NCBI GenBank assembly: GCA_902493385.1
Contig: CABUPO010000009.1
Span: 32,899-96,898, forward strand
DNA: 64,000 nucleotides
Direction: 5' to 3'
Source: an uncultured Lachnospiraceae bacterium
GTDB lineage: Bacteria > Bacillota > Clostridia > Lachnospirales > Lachnospiraceae
The first letter of the stretch is position 1; every line of letters starts with the position of its first letter. A program made the translations under genes and the position numbers. Below are positions 44,603-52,562 of this stretch, piece by piece. Below the pieces are notes generated by a model. It was not told where the DNA came from, made no database searches, and was given only the letters and a program-made list of their open reading frames with translations.

Positions 44603-47059
44603 CTAACGGCTGAACCACTTTTCCAGTTCGTCATATACTTCGTAATATTTAACAGGCTTGGCAAGATGAGAATTCATTCCTGCCTCCTTAGCTTTCTTTA
44701 TATCTTCAAAAAATGAGTTGGCGGATAATGCAACAATCGGAATATTTCTGGCATAATCACTCTTCATACCCCTGATTTTTCCTGCTGCCTCATATCCGTC
44801 CATTCGCGGCATCCTGACGTCCATAAGGATTATATCATAATATCCTTCACTCTTTTCAGAAAATATGTCAAGCGCATCAGCGCCGTCATATACCGAATCA
44901 ATCTGCGCTCCTGTATACATAAGGTACTCTTCCATCATCCTTACGTTATCCCTGTTGTCGTCGACAATCAGAATCCTTTTTCCTGAATAATCAGGAAATG
45001 CCATTTTACCTAATTCTACTTCTGTATCAATACTCTTAAGAATACTTAAAAACTCTGAACAGAATATCGGTTCCAGCATAACCTTATTAACTGCTGCAAA
45101 ATGCGTATCAAGAACCAACTCTTCATGCTCTAAAGAAGTCTGTATAATAATCGGAACATCATTACCGGCAATCTTTCTGACTCTTGCAGCCAGCTGTGTG
45201 CCGTTCATCCCCGGCATCTTCCAGCCGAATATCATAAGCGTAGCGCTTTCTGATGCCTGATACATTTTTTCTATCCCGGTTATTGCAGAATATACATCAT
45301 TATAACATACCGCCTTCATTTCAAAAACATCGGCCATATGCTCCATCCACTTCAAAAGCGCGGCGTCATCATCGACTATAACTATAATCTTATTATTATA
45401 TTTTTTTCTGACGCTCTCATACAGTTCATAATCTTTCGTTTCAACAACATTCATTACAAATTTGATAACGATACGATTCCCGGTCTCAGGGTCTGACTCA
45501 TATATGAATCTGCCGCCCATCTTCTCAACCATCTCACGCGCTATCTCCATACCGAAGCCCATACCTTCCGAACCGGTATCGGTAATTGTATATACATACT
45601 CCGAAACATTATACTCATCCGTCATGTTCTCCGAAAGACATATATATATACTTCCGTTCTCTTCAACATTGTCGCCCTCATTATCCAGCACATTTAATAA
45701 AACTCTGTTAAACCTTCTTTCATTACCAATGACATTCTCATGCTCAAGGCCGCAAAGAGTAATCTTCAGATTAATATTCTTTTCCTTAATTCTTTTACTT
45801 CCAAACGTTACAAGCCCGTGAAGCTGCTTTGCAAGGCTGAATACCTTTTGGTTGTTATGCTCAGCGTCATTATCATACGACGCCGCGTCAAGTATATCGT
45901 CAATAATAGTTAAAAGCTGAACGCTTGCCATTCTCTGGCTGGCGATACATTTCTTAACCCTTTCGGGATTGTCAGCGTTAAGCTCGCAAAGGTCCATCAT
46001 TTCAATCATAGCGTTAATCGGCGTCTTAAGTTCGTTAGACGCTTCCGCAAAAAAACTGCTTCTTATATCATTTTCCGCATTGAAAGCAAAAAGCTTAATA
46101 CGTTCTTCTTCATCCTTTTTGCAGTTTCTCTGTATAATATAGAACATAAGCAGCAATAATACAAGAAATACCGCCGACACAGCGGCAGATATTATTAACA
46201 TTTTCTGATGAAACCGCATAACTTCATTATCAATAATTTCCTTTGGCATAACCTGCAGAAGATACCAGTCGTTATATCCTATAGGCGCATATGACAGGAA
46301 ATCCACCTGATTATTATCGGATATCGCTCCTATATAACCCGAAAAGCCTTTACTTATATCCTTCATCATGTTATCAATAGAATAATCATCAGTAAATTCA
46401 AGGTTATCCAGATAATTATACAGATTAAACGGAAGATAGTTACTGTTCACGACACGCTTGTCTGCATCTAATATAACACGCCCCTCATTTGATTCAAACA
46501 AAACAATACGAACAATATCTGTATTGGCAGTACTTATAAACTTCGCCGTACTCAAAAGGTCTATATCGCCGACAAGCTCTGCTTTCCCATCAACTATAGG
46601 CACATACACCAAAAGATTATTCTTATTATTCTCCTGAAGCTCCGATACCATCGATACGCCGTAACGATTGCCAAATACTTCCGCCGTCATGGCGCTGTCA
46701 GCCTGTGTAACTTCACCATGCGAATTTACCATGCTTCCATCGCTGTACAGTATATTTAATGCATAATAAGCAGTATTCATTTCAGATATACGAAGCGTAT
46801 TAAGCGCTTCGCTGCTCTGAAGGGAATTAAAGCCCGCAAGACTGTCTGCAACATCCGACATGCTGTTAAGATTATCAGTCACCGCATCTGAAAAAGACTC
46901 AGCCGAGACTGACGTATTATTTTGAAAAGCAGTAATTTTTTCATTAAATATATATCTGAAAGAAATATTCTCACAAAAAACAAACATGCCAAGACTGGCA
47001 AGCACATATATCACAATACATATACACAATCCGCGTGTGTTCCTGCTAAGCTTCTTCAT
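44603..47059 (-). CDS. Hybrid sensor kinase with degenerate catalytic sites
   Basis: An 818-residue protein: two membrane segments (13-33 and about 285-310) around a Cache-like sensor, HisKA-like and HATPase-like domains, and two receiver domains. The phospho-acceptor His of the HisKA motif is Asn342 (ASNELKTPINAM). The ATPase N-box is NVLDNEGDN, unlike the consensus, and the region between DTG and GFGMEIA is shortened. Receiver 1 has Gly612 where Asp is expected (IFGWKMPGMNG). Receiver 2 is intact (Asp747, LMDVRMPRMDG). It is thus probably a pseudokinase, perhaps acting as a phosphatase or scaffold with a working terminal receiver. Confidence 0.9.
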   Translation of the reverse strand: MKKLSRNTRGLCICIVIYVLASLGMFVFCENISFRYIFNEKITAFQNNTSVSAESFSDAVTDNLNSMSDVADSLAGFNSLQSSEALNTLRISEMNTAYYALNILYSDGSMVNSHGEVTQADSAMTAEVFGNRYGVSMVSELQENNKNNLLVYVPIVDGKAELVGDIDLLSTAKFISTANTDIVRIVLFESNEGRVILDADKRVVNSNYLPFNLYNYLDNLEFTDDYSIDNMMKDISKGFSGYIGAISDNNQVDFLSYAPIGYNDWYLLQVMPKEIIDNEVMRFHQKMLIISAAVSAVFLVLLLLMFYIIQRNCKKDEEERIKLFAFNAENDIRSSFFAEASNELKTPINAMIEMMDLCELNADNPERVKKCIASQRMASVQLLTIIDDILDAASYDNDAEHNNQKVFSLAKQLHGLVTFGSKRIKEKNINLKITLCGLEHENVIGNERRFNRVLLNVLDNEGDNVEENGSIYICLSENMTDEYNVSEYVYTITDTGSEGMGFGMEIAREMVEKMGGRFIYESDPETGNRIVIKFVMNVVETKDYELYESVRKKYNNKIIVIVDDDAALLKWMEHMADVFEMKAVCYNDVYSAITGIEKMYQASESATLMIFGWKMPGMNGTQLAARVRKIAGNDVPIIIQTSLEHEELVLDTHFAAVNKVMLEPIFCSEFLSILKSIDTEVELGKMAFPDYSGKRILIVDDNRDNVRMMEEYLMYTGAQIDSVYDGADALDIFSEKSEGYYDIILMDVRMPRMDGYEAAGKIRGMKSDYARNIPIVALSANSFFEDIKKAKEAGMNSHLAKPVKYYEVYDELEKWFSR

Positions 47060-47191
47060 TTACGCCTCCTTACCGGCACATTAATTACGACGATTTTAAC
47101 ATAATAATAAAAAAATTACAAATCATATTGTTAGCAGCCATAAAAACCTATATAATTATTCTGAAATTTATGTGCAGATAAGGAGATATTT

Positions 47192-47917
47192 ATGAAAACT
47201 GTCGTAGTAACCGGAGCGTCTCGCGGAATAGGCAAAGCCATATCGCTTCGTTTCGCAAGAGAAAGAGTCCACATGGCAATTGCATGCAGAAACAACCGCG
47301 ACATGTTAAACGACGTAAAAAAACAGATAAACATGCTTGGCTCAGACTGCATATGCTACACCGGAGACCTTTCTTTATCAGACAATGTGAATGAATTTTT
47401 CAATATAATAAATGAAGCTTACGGGAATGTAGATATACTAATTAATAATGCGGGCGTTTCCTATATAGGGCTAATAAACGATATGTCGGACAAAGACTGG
47501 CATAATGTCATGGCAAGCAACATGGACTCTACGTTCTACTGCTGTAGGTCAGCGCTTCGTTATATGCTGAAAAAGCATTCCGGGCGTATCATCAATATAT
47601 CCTCCGTGTGGGGAAGCTTCGGAGCCTCCTGCGAAGCGGCCTATTCAGCTTCAAAGGGCGCGGTTAATGCATTTACAAAGGCTCTGGCAAAGGAAGCCGC
47701 TCCAAACGGAATAGCCGTAAACGCTCTTGCCTGCGGTCTTATTGACACCGATATGAACAGCTGCCTTACTGATGAAGAAAAGCAGGACATAATACAAAGC
47801 ATACCGGCGGGACGAATGGGTAATACAGAAGAAATAGCAGATTCTGTATATGCCATAAGTCTTTTAAGCCCATATATTACAGGCCAGATAATCACTGCCG
47901 ACGGAGGCTGGCTGTAA
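47192..47917 (+). CDS. Short-chain dehydrogenase/reductase, FabG-like
   Basis: A 241-residue Rossmann enzyme with TGASRGIGKA, NNAGVSY, Ser in NISSVWG and YSASK. It resembles 3-oxoacyl-ACP reductases but the substrate is not defined. AAGGAG precedes the ATG. Isolated from fatty acid genes, so a lone FabG-like enzyme of unknown substrate. Confidence 0.9.
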   Translation: MKTVVVTGASRGIGKAISLRFARERVHMAIACRNNRDMLNDVKKQINMLGSDCICYTGDLSLSDNVNEFFNIINEAYGNVDILINNAGVSYIGLINDMSDKDWHNVMASNMDSTFYCCRSALRYMLKKHSGRIINISSVWGSFGASCEAAYSASKGAVNAFTKALAKEAAPNGIAVNALACGLIDTDMNSCLTDEEKQDIIQSIPAGRMGNTEEIADSVYAISLLSPYITGQIITADGGWL

Positions 47918-48010
47918 GCGTATTGCAATTTATATGTTTATCAGTTGCCCCAAAAGTCAAAAAATGCTATAATGCGAAAGATAATGACTTTTAAAGAGGA
48001 GGATATCAAA

Positions 48011-49540
48011 ATGAGTACAGCAAACATATGTATACTGATTTCCATTATTGCTTACCTTATTTTTGTAATTGGCATCGGTATATTTTTTGCGAAAAAGAAC
48101 AATTCAACCAAAGACTTTTATCTTGGAGGCAGAGGACTCGGACCTTTTGTCACAGCTATGAGCGCCGAAGCGTCCGACATGAGCAGCTGGCTTTTAATGG
48201 GTCTTCCGGGCGTAGCTTATGTAAGCGGTATAGCGGACGCCGCATGGACTGCAATCGGCCTTGCCGTCGGTACATATATCAACTGGCTTATCGTTGCCAA
48301 GCGGCTCAGAAAATATACTGAGATTGCAGGCGATTCTACCACAATCCCGGAATTTTTTTCAAAGAGACACCGCGACGGCAGAAATGTTTTATCACTTATC
48401 GCTGCACTTGTTATAGTAATATTCTTTGTTCCATACACCGCTTCAGGCTTTGCGGCATGCGGCAAGCTGTTTAACAGTCTTTTTGGTACGGATTATTTTA
48501 CCGCAATGATTATAAGCGCGGTAGTAATCGTTCTATATACAACGCTTGGCGGATTCCTTGCCGCAAGTACGTCAGACTTTATGCAGAGTATTGTAATGAC
48601 CATAGCGCTTATAGTAGTACTTGGCTTTGGTACTTTTTCTGCAGGAGGTATAGGCGCGGTTATGGAAAATGCCAAAGCCATACCGGGATATTTAAGCTTT
48701 ACAAGCCTGTACTCAGACGGCCAGGCAGTAAGCTACAGCCCAATATCAATAGTGTCAACATTTGCATGGGGACTCGGATATTTCGGAATGCCTCACGTCA
48801 TACTCCGCTTTATGGCAATTAAAGACAGCAAAAAACTTAAGCTTTCAAGAAGAATTGCTACAGTGTGGGTTGTAATCTCCCTAACCGTTGCCGTTTTCAT
48901 AGGTATAATAGGTAATTCAATGACTAAAGCCGGAGTTCTTACCAGCCTTTCCGATTCTGAGACAATTATAATCGAGATTGCAAAGCTTGTAAGTATGCAC
49001 GGAGTTCTTGCGGCAATTATTGCAGGCGTTATACTTGCGGGTATTCTTGCAGCAACGATGTCTACTGCAGATTCCCAGCTTCTTGCGGCTTCCTCAAGCG
49101 TTTCAAAAGACATCATTACAGATTTCTTTGGCCTTAAAATATCTAACAAAGCCGCAATGATAATTGCAAGACTGACAGTAGTCGCTATATCTGTCGTAGC
49201 AGTATTTATCGCCCATGACCCTGACAGCTCGGTATTTACAATCGTATCCTTCTCATGGGCAGGCTTCGGAGCTTCGTTTGGTCCTGTAGTATTATTCTCA
49301 TTGTTCTGGAAGAGAACAAATAAATGGGGAGCCCTTGCAGGTATGTTAAGCGGCGGTATAATGGTATTTGTATGGAAATTCCTTATAAAGCCTCTTGGCG
49401 GAGTGCTTAATATATACGAGCTTCTTCCGGCATTTATTGTAGCCTGCATTTTCGTTGTTGTAGTAAGCCTTATTACTCCTGCTCCATCTAAGGAGATAAC
49501 AGACGAATTTGAGCTGGCAAAAAAGGCGGCTTTAAACTGA
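48011..49540 (+). CDS. putP: Sodium:proline symporter, PutP
   Basis: A 509-residue sodium:solute symporter with about 13 membrane helices. The family core AEASDMSSWLLMGLPGVAY and the GGRGLGPFVTAMSAEA segment with sodium-site serines are clear. AGAGGAGG fixes the start at 48011; a longer frame to 47945 has none. Imports proline driven by sodium. Confidence 0.92.
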   Translation: MSTANICILISIIAYLIFVIGIGIFFAKKNNSTKDFYLGGRGLGPFVTAMSAEASDMSSWLLMGLPGVAYVSGIADAAWTAIGLAVGTYINWLIVAKRLRKYTEIAGDSTTIPEFFSKRHRDGRNVLSLIAALVIVIFFVPYTASGFAACGKLFNSLFGTDYFTAMIISAVVIVLYTTLGGFLAASTSDFMQSIVMTIALIVVLGFGTFSAGGIGAVMENAKAIPGYLSFTSLYSDGQAVSYSPISIVSTFAWGLGYFGMPHVILRFMAIKDSKKLKLSRRIATVWVVISLTVAVFIGIIGNSMTKAGVLTSLSDSETIIIEIAKLVSMHGVLAAIIAGVILAGILAATMSTADSQLLAASSSVSKDIITDFFGLKISNKAAMIIARLTVVAISVVAVFIAHDPDSSVFTIVSFSWAGFGASFGPVVLFSLFWKRTNKWGALAGMLSGGIMVFVWKFLIKPLGGVLNIYELLPAFIVACIFVVVVSLITPAPSKEITDEFELAKKAALN

Positions 49541-49582
49541 GTTTAACGCCATAATATATACTCTGATGAAACAGGTGAATAT

Positions 49583-50434
49583 ATGAAAACCGGTCTTATT
49601 ATGGAAGGCGGCGCCATGCGCGGCATGTACACCGCCGGAGTAACGGACGTCCTTATGGAAAATAATATAGCATTCGACGGAGCAGTCGGCGTCTCTGCGG
49701 GCGCCGTCTTCGGATGCAACTTTAAATCCCGCCAAATAGGACGCGTTATACGTTATAATAAAAAATACTGCAAAGACAAAAGATATAAAAGCCTTCGCTC
49801 CCTGCTTCGCACGGGCGATCTTTTTGGCGTCTCTTTCTGTTATCACGAAATTCCTGAAAAGCTTGATATCTTTGATACCGAGACCTTCAGGAATTCGCCT
49901 ATGGAGTTTTATATAACATGCACTGATATGAAAACAGGCAAACCCATATACCACAAATGCGAAACAGGTTCCAATGAAGACATTGAATGGATGCGCGCAT
50001 CAGCTTCCCTTCCTGTAGTATCAAGACCCGTATATATAGACGGCGGCATATATATGGACGGCGGAATGTCCGATTCGATACCGCTGCAATATTTTCAAAG
50101 CATAGGCTACGATAAAAATGTACTAATACTTACAAGACATCTTGGCTACACCAAAAAGAAGAATACCCTTCTTCCTATAATAAAACGTAAATACAAGGCT
50201 TATCCTGACTTTGTGGAAGCAATTGCCACAAGGCATATCCGGTATAATGAAACCCTGGAGTATATTCGCGGCGAGGAAAGCAAGGGAACTGCCTTTGTTA
50301 TAAGGCCAAGCATTCCTATAAATATAAGCACTACCGAGAATAATCCTGACGAACTTGAACGCATATACCAGCTCGGACGAAACGATGCAGAAAATTGTAT
50401 CAGAGAACTTATATTATTTCTCAGGCAGGATTAA
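49583..50434 (+). CDS. Patatin-like phospholipase
   Basis: A 283-residue patatin-family acyl hydrolase: oxyanion loop GGAMRGMYT, nucleophile Ser in GVSAGAVFG and catalytic Asp in DGGMSDSIP. Same direction as putP. Its stop overlaps the convergent DUF262 gene stop by 4 nt, where the phage-like region begins. Confidence 0.93.
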   Translation: MKTGLIMEGGAMRGMYTAGVTDVLMENNIAFDGAVGVSAGAVFGCNFKSRQIGRVIRYNKKYCKDKRYKSLRSLLRTGDLFGVSFCYHEIPEKLDIFDTETFRNSPMEFYITCTDMKTGKPIYHKCETGSNEDIEWMRASASLPVVSRPVYIDGGIYMDGGMSDSIPLQYFQSIGYDKNVLILTRHLGYTKKKNTLLPIIKRKYKAYPDFVEAIATRHIRYNETLEYIRGEESKGTAFVIRPSIPINISTTENNPDELERIYQLGRNDAENCIRELILFLRQD

Positions 50435-51792
50435 ACTGTAATTCCGAAATAATTGTCCACATCTTTTTTCATGCTTATATAGTTCTCCGTCTGATTACTG
50501 ATATACGAGCTGTGCTTATCAAAATAGCGTACAATCCAGTCGTCCAAATCAATATCATTTTCAAACGAATATGCGACTAATGCTATAAGTGAAAATCGGT
50601 TCTGTATATCCAATAACCCGGACGAATTATCTACATTTAACGTCAAATCATATAAGACCTCGCTATACTGCTCTATATCCTCCCCTGTTATATAATATCC
50701 AACGCTCTCACGTACAAAATCCAGCAGATTCATATCTGTGCTGTACTCCACAGCATCGCTCAGATAACCGTTCATTAAGGCTTCGAGTATATTAAGCCTT
50801 CTTATAACTACTTCTTTATCCTTTTCACCTTTATGCTTATCAACACTGTCAAACAGCTTTCCGTCTACTTTCTTATATCTAAGTCCGTTCTTAAATTCTG
50901 TTACAAATTCTGCAAACCTTATATCCGGTATTCCCCTGTCTGCGAACCTGTCAAACAGCGCAAACCATAAAAATGAATCCTTGCCGGCATATATCTCTTT
51001 GATGTCTTTAGTAATCACTTTCTCAAGCCTGCGTATATTATTCTTAAAATGCAAAAACTCCCGTCTGGAAGCGTTCTGATTCAGATGTCTGCATATCTGC
51101 TTTGTCTGCTTATTCCAGAACTCAGGATAAAACATACACATGACAGCTTCGACAACTATCTTTTCCAAAACTCCTTTTGTTCTTTGATTCTCATTGTATA
51201 TGCCATATTTATTAAAAAAGTCCATCTCTGTAATTTCTCTTATATCTTCCGCGAAGTTATCAATACATGTAAGCGCCTTCTGCGCGGCGTTCATAGAAGT
51301 ATAATTATTATATATTTTGATAAGCCTTGAAATTCTCTGCGTATCACATTCCTGATATATTACCTCTTCTATCTGATATGCGTCAAATCTTTTCTTAAGC
51401 TCACACGGAAGCTTTTCATATGTTTTGTTCCTGATATCAAAGCTGCTTTCCTTACATACAATACCGCCATTCTCATCTTTGACTTCTTTTATATATGTTA
51501 TAAAAGACTTGTCTACAGATGATGTTATTTTGTAATTCCCATATCTGAATAACATTAATGATACGCTTCTTTGCAGTCCGTCGATTATCCAAAGGCATGA
51601 TTTTTCTTCTTCCTTTAGAATCACAGGCGGTATATAATCGTTATTCAAAACTGAGACTACAAGCTCGTTAATCATTTCGTTGTTCCATTGTCCCGCAAGT
51701 CTTCTTGCGCCTGTGCCTGAACGTATATCCCCATCAATCATCTTTTTTAAATACATATGCATTGTGCATGTCTGTTTTCTTGGTTCGGCCAT
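50431..51792 (-). CDS. DUF262-domain (ParB/GmrS-like) protein
   Basis: A 453-residue protein with an N-terminal DUF262 domain: RLAGQWNNEMINELVVSVL, YIPPVIL and LWIIDGLQRSVSLMLFRYG, the ParB/sulfiredoxin-like nucleotide-binding fold with the DGLQR motif. DUF262 proteins occur in GmrSD restriction and in other phage-linked loci; many hydrolyse nucleotides. The C-terminal 250 residues are helical and unassigned. GGAGGAG precedes the ATG, 20 nt after the sigma factor stop, so both share the LexA-type promoter. Its part in the polymerase/tail cluster is unknown. Confidence 0.75.
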   Translation of the reverse strand: MAEPRKQTCTMHMYLKKMIDGDIRSGTGARRLAGQWNNEMINELVVSVLNNDYIPPVILKEEEKSCLWIIDGLQRSVSLMLFRYGNYKITSSVDKSFITYIKEVKDENGGIVCKESSFDIRNKTYEKLPCELKKRFDAYQIEEVIYQECDTQRISRLIKIYNNYTSMNAAQKALTCIDNFAEDIREITEMDFFNKYGIYNENQRTKGVLEKIVVEAVMCMFYPEFWNKQTKQICRHLNQNASRREFLHFKNNIRRLEKVITKDIKEIYAGKDSFLWFALFDRFADRGIPDIRFAEFVTEFKNGLRYKKVDGKLFDSVDKHKGEKDKEVVIRRLNILEALMNGYLSDAVEYSTDMNLLDFVRESVGYYITGEDIEQYSEVLYDLTLNVDNSSGLLDIQNRFSLIALVAYSFENDIDLDDWIVRYFDKHSSYISNQTENYISMKKDVDNYFGITV

Positions 51793-51811
51793 AAATATCT
51801 CCTCCGTACTT

Positions 51812-52378
51812 TTAAAATAATATAGATATATTCCTATAGGAACGTATAACTGCAAAGCAGTCGCGATACTGCTTTCTGCTTATATTAAGCTCTTTAATTA
51901 TCTCCTCCGGCATATACCCGTCTGCACTGAGAAGCAAAATATCCCTCTGTGTATCGGACAGTCTGTCCAGATATAAAAGCATCTTATAACTATATGTATC
52001 TTCTTTTTCCTCTGAAAGCGCCTCTTTTTCCATATCAAAGCTGTCTCTTAAGGTCTCTCCAAGAGTTATGCTGCTATTATCAGATACAGGCGCGTCAATA
52101 GATACAGAAATCCTGTCCGCTCTTCTTTTCTTGCTGCAGCGTTTGGTCACTTCCGTCTTAATTCTGTTACTGAGACACGAATACAGATATGCTTCAAACG
52201 GCTTTGAGGAATCATATTTCTTAATAACCTCTGCGAAAACTTCATTAGCAAGAGAATAAAAATCATGCATATCCTTATCAGACAAGCCGGTAACCATCAG
52301 ATTGGACAATATACCTTTAACAAGTCTTCTAAGCTTTAATGCATTATCCGAATAATACTTAACTAATATGTCTTCCAC
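51812..52378 (-). CDS. Sigma-70 family RNA polymerase sigma factor
   Basis: A 188-residue sigma-like protein with region 2 (about 40-90: DFYSLANEVFAEVIKKYDSS, PFEAYLYSCLSNRIKTEVTK) and region 4 (LSDTQRDILLLSADGYMPEE, LNISRKQYRDCFAVIRSYR). There is no region 1 or 3. A GTG start at 52378 is preferred because AAGGTGGTGAG precedes it; ATG 52399 has no such site. It may direct host RNA polymerase or the DFDGD-type polymerase next door to late promoters. Control by the SOS-type promoter is read from sequence. Confidence 0.8.
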   Translation of the reverse strand: MEDILVKYYSDNALKLRRLVKGILSNLMVTGLSDKDMHDFYSLANEVFAEVIKKYDSSKPFEAYLYSCLSNRIKTEVTKRCSKKRRADRISVSIDAPVSDNSSITLGETLRDSFDMEKEALSEEKEDTYSYKMLLYLDRLSDTQRDILLLSADGYMPEEIIKELNISRKQYRDCFAVIRSYRNISILF

Positions 52379-52428
52379 ATACTCACCACCTTTTTCCATA
52401 AATTACAATTATTTCTGCCGGCAAGCAC

Positions 52429-52457
52429 ATTATAGAACATTTGTTCGTATATGTCAA
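52429..52457 (-). promoter_or_regulatory. Consensus promoter with LexA-type box in the spacer
   Basis: Leftward TTGACA (52457-52452), 17-nt spacer, TATAAT (52434-52429). The spacer contains CGAACAAATGTTC, with GAACAAATGTTC at 52446-52435 touching the -10. This is the classic arrangement of a LexA-repressed promoter and should switch on the sigma and DUF262 genes after DNA damage. The region 52458-52562 holds the divergent leader of the polymerase gene. Confidence 0.82.
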
Positions 52458-52562
52458 CAGTCTTATTTTTCATATTTTCTGAGACGGCTTTTTGAGAAAT
52501 ATATAGTATACCGCAACTTAATTCTCAGTATTTTTTACTTACAGAAATTGGAGGAATATATT

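Noticed and set aside
48793..49449. 218-codon minus-strand frame
   Set aside because: Antisense to putP; amino-acid composition is that of a shadow frame.
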